This document shows positions 35,117 through 44,480 of a DNA stretch of 64,000 nucleotides, piece by piece (positions within the stretch are counted from its first letter, which is position 1; every line of letters starts with the position of its first letter). Source of the DNA: Roseiarcus sp963767245 (GTDB taxonomy: Bacteria; Pseudomonadota; Alphaproteobacteria; Rhizobiales; Beijerinckiaceae); assembly GCA_963767245.1 (NCBI GenBank), contig CAVYDG010000026.1, positions 56,766 to 120,765 on the forward strand, written 5' to 3'. The position numbers and the translations under genes are program-made. Below the pieces are notes generated by a model that had not been told where the DNA came from, ran no database searches, and saw only the letters and a program-made list of their open reading frames with translations.

Positions 35117-35401
35117 TTACTCGCGGGTCAGCCCGGCCTCGTCTGTGAGCCGATCAAGCTGCAGATATCTAGCCGGGTCCGCTTTGCATCGCTCAAACTC
35201 GGCCTCGCGCGCCTTGGCCTCAAGGCCTTGAACCTTGATGGCGCCATGGCATGTCGCGCGCGCCTGCCGCGCCTGGCAATATCCGCCGCAGCCGGCGAAA
35301 GACTGCCGCGCATCGGCGAGCGCAAAGGCCAGCGCGACTGAAACAACGATGAGCGAATGGGCGGCCCATCTTCTTGTGCTTCTTTCAATCACTTTCGCCA
35401 C
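35117..35401 (-). CDS. Small Cys-containing secreted protein, hypothetical
   Basis: This is a 94-residue frame with a convincing signal peptide (RRWAAHSLIVVSVALAFALA, cleavage near QSFA-G). The mature part has four cysteines (GCGGYCQARQARATCHGAI and FERCKAD), so one or two disulphides in the periplasm are likely. It converges on hemW with an 11-bp gap. No family recognised. Confidence 0.5.
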   Translation of the reverse strand: MAKVIERSTRRWAAHSLIVVSVALAFALADARQSFAGCGGYCQARQARATCHGAIKVQGLEAKAREAEFERCKADPARYLQLDRLTDEAGLTRE

Positions 35402-35828
35402 CTCGCCAAAAGAGCAGTTCTCAATTTCCGCGAAGCTTGCTTGAACATTCAGGCGTTTTTTCGGGGGGCCATGACGGGTGGAGATCCCTACGATATTCGG
35501 AATTCTCGGCCGCCGACAGCCAAAGCGATAAAATCAAGAAATAGCTTGCCGAAAATCAGAAATGGAGGTACAGTTGCCAATCATAGGAGCTGGGAGCCGG
35601 CGGATGATAGGAGGAGTGAGGGCCGGATTTGAGACATTTGAAATACATCATCGCCCGGCGCGGACGAAACGGCTTCAACTTCGCGTAACCTGTTGATAAG
35701 TCCTGATTCGGGGAAATGGAAAGAAGGGAAGTGAAGTGAATCTCGTTTCATTGGTCTTTAAGCTGAACTCGCCGGGAAACGGCTTGAAAGAAAGCAAAAT
35801 AATACAATTTAATACTGCAAAATAGCCG
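35402..35828. other. 427-bp AT-richer spacer
   Basis: This stretch is visibly less GC-rich than its surroundings, especially 35500-35826. I see no plausible gene, tRNA or strong hairpin. It lies between the small secreted-protein gene (which reads away) and the tilS stop, so it contains the promoter of the former and the 3' end of the tilS transcript. Confidence 0.5.
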
Positions 35829-36842
35829 CTACGGCTTGCCGCCCTTCCTGGGCGGCTCGGGGACGAAACTCAGCCGGCCCTTGACGGTCAGGCGCACAAG
35901 GGCGCCGCCGACATTGGCCGCCAAGGCGCGCCGCTCCTTGAGTGCGTCGCGGAGAGCCGAGGCCAATGTCTCGATCTTCTCAAGCCCGATCCGGCTTGGG
36001 TCGCGTCCGCCCGCCGCGGCGATCCGGCGAGCGAGAATCCGCTGCACGATAGCGATCGGCGCTGCGTAGAGAGCGCGGGCGTCGATCGCTTCCTCCTGGC
36101 CAAGCCGCGCCTCGACTTCGGCCGTCAGATGCGCGAGCGCCTGCTCGGTTTCACCGGCGCGGCGCGCCAGCCGGTCGAGCGCCTTGGCTTCGAGGCCCTC
36201 CTCGCCGAGACGGGCAAGAAGCGCGCGCAGGCGGGTGCGCGCGAAGCGCGGGTCGGCGTTCGACGGGTCGTCGACGAACGGCGCGCGGCGCGCCTCAGCA
36301 AAGGCGATGAGCTCGCGCTTCCTGAGCCCGATGAGCGGCCGGACGATCGTCATGCCGTCGCGTTTGGTCGTGAGTTCGATCCCGCGCAGTCCGGCGACGC
36401 CGGACCCCCGCAGCAATCGGAACAGCACCGTCTCCGCCTGATCGTCGGCGTGATGAGCGGTGAGCAGCGCGTCGGCGCCGATCGCCTTCGCGTGGTCGGC
36501 CAGCAGGCGGTAGCGCGCTTCCCGCGCGCGCTCCTGCAGACGGCTCGACGGCTTCGCGCCCGTCCATTGAAGAATGCGGTGGGCGACGCCGAGCCGGGCG
36601 CAGAGCGCCGCGACCGTCTTCGCCTCCTCCGCGCTTTCGGGCCGAAGGCCGTGGTCGACCGTCGCCGCCTCGACGCGCGTCCTGCCGCGCCGCTTCGCCC
36701 ACTCGGCCGCCATCAGAAGCAGCGCAGTCGAATCAGGGCCGCCGGAGACCGCGACGAGGAGAGTCTTCGCCCGCGCGAGCGGGATAAACAGCGCCTCGAT
36801 GTCAGCCGCCGTCAGCGCGCGCGCGCGCCGGGTGGTCAACAA
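35829..36842 (-). CDS. tilS: tRNA(Ile)-lysidine synthase
   Basis: TilS makes lysidine at the anticodon C34 of the CAU-anticodon tRNA-Ile. The 337-residue product has the PP-loop SGGPDS at residues 33-38, TVDHGLRPES, RYRLLADHAKAIGADALLTAHH and DDQAETVLFRLLRGSG. It is shorter than E. coli TilS and lacks a clear C-terminal domain, as in many Alphaproteobacteria. It overlaps the cpoB stop by 7 bp, the usual tol-pal/tilS order, but ftsH does not follow. Confidence 0.93.
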   Translation of the reverse strand: MLTTRRARALTAADIEALFIPLARAKTLLVAVSGGPDSTALLLMAAEWAKRRGRTRVEAATVDHGLRPESAEEAKTVAALCARLGVAHRILQWTGAKPSSRLQERAREARYRLLADHAKAIGADALLTAHHADDQAETVLFRLLRGSGVAGLRGIELTTKRDGMTIVRPLIGLRKRELIAFAEARRAPFVDDPSNADPRFARTRLRALLARLGEEGLEAKALDRLARRAGETEQALAHLTAEVEARLGQEEAIDARALYAAPIAIVQRILARRIAAAGGRDPSRIGLEKIETLASALRDALKERRALAANVGGALVRLTVKGRLSFVPEPPRKGGKP

Positions 36843-37810
36843 TGATCCTTGGCGCTTTCACGCTCGGCAAGCTTCTTCACCGACGCCGCCGCGGCCGGGT
36901 AAAGCTCGCCGAACCGGGCAAAGGTGGCGCACGCCTCCACGGGATTGCCGAGGGCGGCCAGAGTCTGACCGAGCCGCACCATGCTCTCCGGCGCCCGCGG
37001 CGACTTCGAATAATCGGTGGTGATCTTGAGATATTGTTCGGCAGCTGTGCGCAGGTTCGGATCGGCCTTGTCGTTTGGACGGGCGCGCTGAAAGTGGGTC
37101 TCGCCGATGTAGAAGATCGCGTCCGCGCTCAGCCGGTGCGACGGATTGGCGGCGAGAAACGCCTTGAAGCCAGCCTCGGCCTCCGGATATTGACCCGCCT
37201 GCAAGGCTTGGAGCGCGGCGTTGAACTGTTCGCGCGGCTGATCGAGCATCGCCACCCCGGAGCCGACAATGGTCGGTCCGCTCGCGGGCGGCGCAGCGGG
37301 CGGCGCCCTGCCGAGCTCGAGCGGCTGACCAGCCGGGGCCGCGGGCGTGTCGCGCACGAGCGGCGCGCTCGGCGGGCTGGTTCCGAGCGGCCGTGGCGCG
37401 CCGGGCGCGTTCGGATCGGCGTCGGGATCGAACGCGTCCGATTTCCTCGGCCTCGAGGGCGCAGCCGGCGCACCGGGGCTTTGCGGAGCTTCGGCGACGT
37501 CCGGCTGCCGCGGGGCCCCCTCGGAACGGTCGCCGAAGCGGAATTCCACGTCCTGGCGGAACTTCTGCAGTTCCGTCTCGAGCCGATGCTGGGCGTTCTC
37601 CAGTTCCTCAATCCGGCCATTGGCCTGCCGGAGCTCTTCCTCGAGCTGGCCGACGCGCAACACCAGCTGCGCCGACTCGTTGGCGTCGCCCGGTACGTCG
37701 GCCGGCGGGGCTTGGCGGTTGAAGGGATTGAACTGGGCCTCAGCCGGCGCCGCGAGCGCAAAGAGGGCGACGAACGCCGCCATGAAGCGCGGGCGAAACA
37801 ATAACGTCAC
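36836..37810 (-). CDS. cpoB: Cell-division coordinator CpoB/YbgF (Tol-Pal system)
   Basis: CpoB is a periplasmic TPR protein linking Tol-Pal with peptidoglycan synthesis. The 324-residue product has a signal peptide (FVALFALAAPAEA), an N-terminal coiled coil (QLEEELRQANGRIEELENAQ), a Pro/Ala-rich linker (residues about 95-185) and C-terminal TPR repeats (FNAALQALQAGQYPEAEAGF, ADAIFYIGETHFQ). It lies between pal (102 bp upstream) and tilS. Confidence 0.92.
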   Translation of the reverse strand: MTLLFRPRFMAAFVALFALAAPAEAQFNPFNRQAPPADVPGDANESAQLVLRVGQLEEELRQANGRIEELENAQHRLETELQKFRQDVEFRFGDRSEGAPRQPDVAEAPQSPGAPAAPSRPRKSDAFDPDADPNAPGAPRPLGTSPPSAPLVRDTPAAPAGQPLELGRAPPAAPPASGPTIVGSGVAMLDQPREQFNAALQALQAGQYPEAEAGFKAFLAANPSHRLSADAIFYIGETHFQRARPNDKADPNLRTAAEQYLKITTDYSKSPRAPESMVRLGQTLAALGNPVEACATFARFGELYPAAAASVKKLAERESAKDHC

Positions 37811-37912
37811 TGGCGGTTCCTCGATGGCGTCGGTTCCGCGGCGCCCATAAGCCCCGCATCTGTCGATTTCAAGTCAAGCCACAAGCTTCCTCTTTCGCCC
37901 GTCCGAGCCGGA

Positions 37913-38413
37913 TCAGCTGCTTCCGGACGCGCCGTTGAGCACGGTGACCGCGCGGCGATTCTGCGACCAGCAGGAAATGTCGTCGCACACTGCGACCGGT
38001 CGCTCTTTACCGTAGCTGATTGTCTTCATCCGCGATGCGGAGACGCCCTTGGCGACGAGATAGTCATGGACCGCCTGGGCGCGCCGCGCGCCGAGGGCGA
38101 AATTGTATTCGCGGGTGCCGCGCTCGTCGGCGTGGCCTTCGATCGTAAAGGCGTAATGATTGTACTGATTGAGCCACGCCGCCTGCTTGTCGAGCGTCGC
38201 CTGGGCGGTCGAGGAGAGATCGGTTTGATCGGTGTCGAAGAAGACGCGGTCGCCGACCGTCTGGCTGAATTCCTGGATGCTTCCCGGGCCCGTCGCGCCA
38301 TAGCCGGCGGCGAAGTTGTTGTCGGTGTTGTTGTGCGAGCAGGCGCCAAGGGCCAAGCCGAGCACGAGCGCCGTCGCCAATGCGATCGAACTCCGGGCCG
38401 TGTTCGCGTCCAT
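37913..38413 (-). CDS. pal: Peptidoglycan-associated lipoprotein
   Basis: Pal anchors the outer membrane to peptidoglycan. The 166-residue product has a lipoprotein signal with lipobox LALGACS, then an OmpA-like domain: VFFDTDQTDLSSTAQATLDK, FTIEGHADERGTREYNFALG, GARRAQAVHDYL. In most relatives tolB precedes pal; here a gene on the other strand lies upstream, so the tolQRAB part must be elsewhere. Confidence 0.96.
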   Translation of the reverse strand: MDANTARSSIALATALVLGLALGACSHNNTDNNFAAGYGATGPGSIQEFSQTVGDRVFFDTDQTDLSSTAQATLDKQAAWLNQYNHYAFTIEGHADERGTREYNFALGARRAQAVHDYLVAKGVSASRMKTISYGKERPVAVCDDISCWSQNRRAVTVLNGASGSS

Positions 38414-38648
38414 GCTGCCGCTCCTGACGACGCTTCGCTCGTCCGCGACCGTGCCGCCCTAAGAGTTAATGCAAGGTTCCGATAAGCTTACCGGCGCCTC
38501 GCCGCGTGAATACGAACGCCACGCAACCCACCGGCAGCGTTAACAGCCGATTAATGGCCATATTGCGGCGCGAAAGGCCTTGTGCCCGCCCCGTTTGGTA
38601 GGCATGGTCACGCGGTTGTGAACATGGGTTATTGCGGATCGTCTTGGG

Positions 38649-39224
38649 ATGAGGCCTTTAAGAGTTAGGCGAACGGCGCTTCTGGCGCTGGCGATGGTTT
38701 TTCTGGCGCTCGCCTGGGTCTGGGACCTGTTCGTTGCGGCCTGGCGGCTGCTGGTCAGTTTCATACCTTGGACGCGGTTCAAGCGCGCGTTTGCCGCGCT
38801 CGTCGACCGGCTGCCCGCGCCGCTTGTGCTCCTCATATTCCTGGTGCCGTTTCTGATCGTCGAACCGCTCCTTGTGGTCGCGACGATCGCCATCGCGATG
38901 GGCTACGTCGTCTCCGGAGCGATCGCCTGGATCGGGCTCAAGATTTTCGCGGTCGGGCTCATACCGGCTATTTTCGATTTGACCCAACACCGGCTCATGA
39001 CCATGCCGTGGTTCGCCCGGGCCTACGACAAGGTCATGGCGTTTCATCACTATGCCGACCAGATCGTCGCCCCTTACAAGGACGCCGCCGCCGAGGTGCT
39101 CCGCCTTTGGCGCCGCCGCGCCGCCGCTGCGACAAAGCGGGTCCCCGGCTTCGCCCATCTTGCGGCGCGCCTCGCCGCCCGCAAGCGCGCAAACGGGCGG
39201 CCGGCGCTGCCTTCGAACGGATAG
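38649..39224 (+). CDS. Hypothetical membrane protein
   Basis: This is a 191-residue protein with three hydrophobic segments (residues about 9-32, 56-90 and 92-112) followed by an Arg/Ala/Lys-rich cytosolic tail (RLWRRRAAAATKR, RLAARKRANGRP). The middle (AFALDRLPAP-like, then IVEPLLVVATIAIAMGYVV) recalls unnamed Hyphomicrobiales proteins. It is divergent from pal and precedes the thi riboswitch. No function assigned. Confidence 0.7.
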   Translation: MRPLRVRRTALLALAMVFLALAWVWDLFVAAWRLLVSFIPWTRFKRAFAALVDRLPAPLVLLIFLVPFLIVEPLLVVATIAIAMGYVVSGAIAWIGLKIFAVGLIPAIFDLTQHRLMTMPWFARAYDKVMAFHHYADQIVAPYKDAAAEVLRLWRRRAAAATKRVPGFAHLAARLAARKRANGRPALPSNG

Positions 39225-39323
39225 GCGGGCGTCGCGGTGGGTTTCGATCGCGGGTGTAGGCATGAGCCATACCCCTGGAGAGTGTTGACAGACCGCGGTC
39301 ATCGGTCCACATTTCCGCATAGC

Positions 39324-39410
39324 TCGAGGGGCGTCCCTAAGCGGGGCTGAGACGGCGAGACGCCGAACCCTTTGAACCTGATCCGGGTCATGCCGGCGAA
39401 GGGACGTAGC
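39324..39410 (+). promoter_or_regulatory. TPP riboswitch (THI element)
   Basis: The conserved TPP aptamer is clear: AGGGGCGTCCC, then GGGGCTGAGA (39343-39352), ACCCTTTGAACCTGATCCGG and GTCATGCCGGCGAAGGGA ending at about 39404. Flanking CGTCCC/GGGACG closes P1. It lies about 65 bp upstream of the thiC start and should shut down the whole thiC-thiD operon when thiamine pyrophosphate is plentiful. Confidence 0.95.
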
Positions 39411-39473
39411 GGCCGCGACCTCGATTTGGTCCGCCAGTTCCCGTCGTCATGACTCGTGCCCGAGGAGACGGTC

Positions 39474-41294
<1,821 letters not shown>

Positions 41295-41345
41295 CTCCTC
41301 AAGCGGGGTTTACCGCCGCGACCACATTGTGAGGTCGTGCGCGCG

Positions 41346-41744
41346 ATGAAACGCACCCATGAAGGCGGCTGCCACTGCGGCGCGCTGCGCTTCGCGGTCG
41401 AACTCGACCTCACTTCCGGCACGGGCAAATGCAATTGCAGCTATTGCGCCAAGTCGCGGTTCTGGCTCGCCCGCGTCGAACCGGCAGACATTCGCGTTTC
41501 AGGCGAGGCAACGGAGTATTGCGGGCGCAATACGGTCGCGCATCATTTCTTCTGCCCGTGCTGCGGGATTCATGTCTACGATCGGGTCGACACGCCGAAC
41601 ATGCTCGGCCGCCCATATATCAACGTGAGCGTCGCCTGCCTCGACAACGTCGACGTCGACGAACTGATCGCCTCGCCCGTCCGCTACGGTGACGGCCTCA
41701 ACAACGCCTGGGGCTCAACGCCCAAGGAGACGCGGCATCTATGA
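41346..41744 (+). CDS. GFA/CENP-V family zinc protein
   Basis: This is a 132-residue protein from the ATG at 41346 (HEGGCHCGALRFAVELDL), with CNCSYCAKSRFW and HHFFCPCCGIHVYDRV. The cysteine spacing is that of the glutathione-dependent formaldehyde-activating (GFA) family, which binds zinc and S-hydroxymethyl-glutathione or related thiols. It lies between thiC and thiO and overlaps the thiO start (ATGA), so it is translated with the thiamine genes. A role in thiazole sulphur or aldehyde chemistry is speculation. Confidence 0.85.
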   Translation: MKRTHEGGCHCGALRFAVELDLTSGTGKCNCSYCAKSRFWLARVEPADIRVSGEATEYCGRNTVAHHFFCPCCGIHVYDRVDTPNMLGRPYINVSVACLDNVDVDELIASPVRYGDGLNNAWGSTPKETRHL

Positions 41745-42715
41745 GCGGCATTGTCGTCATCGGCGCAGGAGTTGTCGGCCTGACGACCGCTATGACCCTC
41801 GCCGAGCGTGGCGCGAAGGTTACGATCGTCGAGCGGTCGGGCAAGCTTGGCGGCAACGCCTCTTGGCTAGCGGGCGGCATGCTGGCGCCGTTCTGCGAGG
41901 AGGAGAGTGCACCCCGGAACGTGGTTGAGCTCGGCCAAGGCGCGATCGACTGGTGGGACGCGCATGTCCCCGGCGTCGTTCGCGCGGGCACGCTGGTCGT
42001 CGCCCCACCGCGCGACGTCGGCGAGATCGACCGCTTCGCCCTGCGCACGCGCGGGCATGAGCTGGCCAACGCGGCGCGGATCGCAGCGCTCGAGCCCGAT
42101 CTTGCCGGGCGGTTCCGGACGGGCCTCTTCTTCGCCGGCGAGGGTCATCTCGACCCGCGCGCCGCGATGGGCGCGCTCGCCGACGCGCTCCGCCGCCTTG
42201 GCGCCGACCTGTGCTTTGGGGAAGACGGCGAGGAGCTCGGGCCGGACGCCGGCGTGGTCGTCGATTGCCGGGGCTTCGCGGCGCGGAGCGAGCTCACCCA
42301 ATTGCGCGGCGTGCGCGGCGAGATGATCCGGGTGCGCACGCGCGAGGTCTCCTTCACGCGGACGGTCAGGCTCCTGCATCCGCGCATTCCCCTTTATGTC
42401 GTCCCGCGGGCGAACGGAGAATTCATGATCGGCGCGACGATGATCGAAAGCGCGGAGAAGGGCGCGGTCAGCGTGCGCTCGGCGATCGAGATGCTGAGCG
42501 CGGCTTACGCGCTGCATCCGGCGTTCGGTGAAGCCGAGATTCTCGAGATGAGCGCTGATCTGAGGCCGGCCTATCCCGACAACGAGCCGCGGATCGACGA
42601 GCGGAAAGGGCGCATCTTCGTCAACGGTTTTTACCGCCACGGGTTCCTGCTCGCCCCCGCATTTGCCGGCCGGGCGGCGAGGCTGGCGTTCGAGCGTGCG
42701 GGGGCGCTGGTATGA
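41741..42715 (+). CDS. thiO: Glycine oxidase (thiamine thiazole synthesis)
   Basis: ThiO oxidises glycine to the imine used by ThiG. The 324-residue DAO-family flavoprotein has the FAD-binding VVIGAGVVGLTTAMTLAERG, NASWLAGGMLAPFCEEES, LRGVRGEMIRV and the C-terminal FVNGFYRHGFLLAPAFAGR. It overlaps its neighbours on both sides by 4 bp, which fits strict operon translation. Confidence 0.93.
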   Translation: MSGIVVIGAGVVGLTTAMTLAERGAKVTIVERSGKLGGNASWLAGGMLAPFCEEESAPRNVVELGQGAIDWWDAHVPGVVRAGTLVVAPPRDVGEIDRFALRTRGHELANAARIAALEPDLAGRFRTGLFFAGEGHLDPRAAMGALADALRRLGADLCFGEDGEELGPDAGVVVDCRGFAARSELTQLRGVRGEMIRVRTREVSFTRTVRLLHPRIPLYVVPRANGEFMIGATMIESAEKGAVSVRSAIEMLSAAYALHPAFGEAEILEMSADLRPAYPDNEPRIDERKGRIFVNGFYRHGFLLAPAFAGRAARLAFERAGALV

Positions 42716-42909
42716 CCCTGATCGTCAATGGCGAACCGCGCGAGGTCGCGGTCGGAACGCTCGCCGAGGCTTTGCAGGCGCTCGACTACGGCGAGGCGAA
42801 GGTCGCAACCGCCCTCAACGGCGAGTTCGTGCCGGCGCGGGCGCGTGGTGCGACTCCGGTGACTGATGGCGACAGGATCGAGATTCTCGCGGCAAGGCAG
42901 GGGGGATAG
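42712..42909 (+). CDS. thiS: Sulphur carrier protein ThiS
   Basis: This is a 65-residue ubiquitin-fold protein, MTLIVNGEPREVAVGTLAEA onward, ending ILAARQGG, the Gly-Gly tail that is adenylated and thiocarboxylated. It delivers sulphur to ThiG. Its ATG overlaps the thiO stop. A 90-bp dispersed repeat separates it from thiG. Confidence 0.95.
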   Translation: MTLIVNGEPREVAVGTLAEALQALDYGEAKVATALNGEFVPARARGATPVTDGDRIEILAARQGG

Positions 42910-42934
42910 GCGATGACGTGCGACGCGAGGCGCT

Positions 42935-43024
42935 GTCATCGCGAGAAGCGTCAGCGACGAAACAATCCAGGGATCATAGGGAAGGGCGGTGGTTCGTGGA
43001 TTGCTTCGCTTCGCTCGCAATGAC
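42935..43024. repeat. REP-like dispersed palindromic repeat, copy 1
   Basis: A 90-bp unit with ends GTCATCGCGAG and CTCGCAATGAC, and inner CAATCCA/TGGATTG, forms a long imperfect palindrome between thiS and thiG. A second copy is at 56532-56618. The size and layout resemble REP/BIME elements. Confidence 0.8.
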
Positions 43025-43047
43025 GTTTGCCGGCAGAGGGTGAGTCC

Positions 43048-43836
43048 GTGAGCGAAACCCCCGGCCTCACGCTCTACGGCGTGACGCTCGCCTCGCGACT
43101 CCTGCTCGGGACGTCGCAATATCCTTCGCCCGCGATTCTGGCCGAGGCGGCGCGCGCGTCGGGCGCAGCCGTAGTCACCGTTTCGCTGCGCCGCGAATCG
43201 GCGCGGCTCCGGGAGGGGCAGGATTTCTGGCGGCTCATTCGCGACATCGGCGCGGGCGTTCTGCCCAATACGGCGGGCTGCTATAGTGTCAAAGAGGCGG
43301 TTACGACGGCCCAGATGGCGCGGGAGGTGTTCGCGACGCCTTGGGTCAAGCTCGAAGTGATCGGCGAAGCGGACACGCTGCAGCCGGACGTGTTCGGCCT
43401 CGTCGAGGCGGCGCGAATCCTCTCTGCCGACGGCTTCGAGGTCTTTCCGTACACGACCGAGGATCTCGTGGTCGCCGAGCGGCTTCTCGAAGCCGGCTGC
43501 AAGGTGCTGATGCCATGGGGCGCGCCGATCGGCTCGGGCAAGGGGCTCAATAACGTGTTCGGCCTGAGGGCGCTGCGCGCCCATTTCCCCGACATTCCGC
43601 TGATCGTTGACGCCGGCGTCGGCCTGCCGTCACATGCTGCCGCGGCGATGGAGCTCGGCTACGACGGCCTGCTGCTCAATACCGCAGTCGCGAAGGCGGG
43701 CGACCCGGTCGCCATGGCGCGCGCTTTTTCGCAAGCCGTCGAAGCGGGTCGCGCGGCGTTCCTCGCCGGTCCGATGCGGCCGCGCGACATGGCCGCGCCC
43801 TCGACGCCGGTCGTCGGCAGAGCGGTGCTGACATGA
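43048..43836 (+). CDS. thiG: Thiazole synthase
   Basis: ThiG builds the thiazole phosphate from DXP, the glycine imine and ThiS thiocarboxylate. The 262-residue product from the GTG at 43048 (GGGTGAG upstream) has LLLGTSQYPSPAILAEA, VTVSLRR, LPNTAGCYSVKEAV, KLEVIGEADTLQPD and MPWGAPIGSGKGL. It overlaps thiE by 4 bp. Confidence 0.96.
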   Translation: MSETPGLTLYGVTLASRLLLGTSQYPSPAILAEAARASGAAVVTVSLRRESARLREGQDFWRLIRDIGAGVLPNTAGCYSVKEAVTTAQMAREVFATPWVKLEVIGEADTLQPDVFGLVEAARILSADGFEVFPYTTEDLVVAERLLEAGCKVLMPWGAPIGSGKGLNNVFGLRALRAHFPDIPLIVDAGVGLPSHAAAAMELGYDGLLLNTAVAKAGDPVAMARAFSQAVEAGRAAFLAGPMRPRDMAAPSTPVVGRAVLT

Positions 43837-44480
43837 AGCCCTCACCCCAACCCCTCTCCCGCTGGCGGGAGAGGGGTTTTGTCCTCGATCCCTTCTATCC
43901 GATCGTCGACAGCGCCGCTTGGGTCGCGCGGCTCATCGGCGTCGGCGCGCGGCTGGCGCAATTGCGGGTCAAGGACAAGGACGAGGCCTGGGTCGCGCGC
44001 GAGACGCGCGAGGCGCTGGGGACTTGCGCGAAGGCGGGCGCCGTTCTCGTCGTCAACGATTTCTGGCGAGTTGCGATCGACGAGGGCGCGCAATGGATCC
44101 ATCTCGGCCAGGGCGATTTGGACAGCGCCGACATCGGCGCGATCCGCAAGGCAGGCTTGCTGCTCGGCGTCAGCACCCATGACGACGCAGAGTTGACCCG
44201 CGCGCTCGCGCTCGACCCCGATTATATCGCGCTCGGCCCGATCTATCCGACCACACTCAAGGCCATGGCTTTCGCGCCGCAGGGCCTCGAGAGGATCGGC
44301 GAATGGAAGCGCCGGATCGGGCCGATCCCGCTCGTGGCGGTCGGCGGGCTCAGCGTTGGGAGGGCGAAGCTGTGCCTGGCCGCAGGCGCGGACATCGTCT
44401 CCGTCGTCAGCGACATCACCCTTCATCCCGACCCGGAGGCGCGCGCCCGCGAATGGATCGCAGCCACGCGGCCGGCGTGA
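43833..44480 (+). CDS. thiE: Thiamine phosphate synthase, with a palindromic repeat in its first codons
   Basis: ThiE joins thiazole phosphate and pyrimidine pyrophosphate. The 215-residue product has LRVKDKDEAWVARETREAL, VLVVNDFWRVAIDEGAQWIH, LGQGDLDSADIGAIRKAG, LGPIYPTTLKAMAFAPQGL and VGGLSVGRAKLCLAAGAD. The first 15 residues (MKPSPQPLSRWRERG) are not ThiE sequence: they come from a GC palindrome at 43851-43876. Family-like sequence starts at FVLDPFYPIVDS. The ATG overlaps the thiG stop, so the repeat is truly translated. thiD follows with a GTGA overlap. Confidence 0.93.
   Translation: MKPSPQPLSRWRERGFVLDPFYPIVDSAAWVARLIGVGARLAQLRVKDKDEAWVARETREALGTCAKAGAVLVVNDFWRVAIDEGAQWIHLGQGDLDSADIGAIRKAGLLLGVSTHDDAELTRALALDPDYIALGPIYPTTLKAMAFAPQGLERIGEWKRRIGPIPLVAVGGLSVGRAKLCLAAGADIVSVVSDITLHPDPEARAREWIAATRPA
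43851..43876. repeat. Perfect 12-bp-arm palindrome within thiE
   Basis: CCCCTCTCCCGC and GCGGGAGAGGGG are perfect arms around a 2-nt loop, preceded by CCCTCACCCCAA and followed by TTTTG. It is in frame, six codons into thiE. Similar palindromes occur at 44766-44905 and 54240-54345. As RNA it would be a very strong hairpin followed by a U-run, hence a potential attenuator. Confidence 0.85.
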
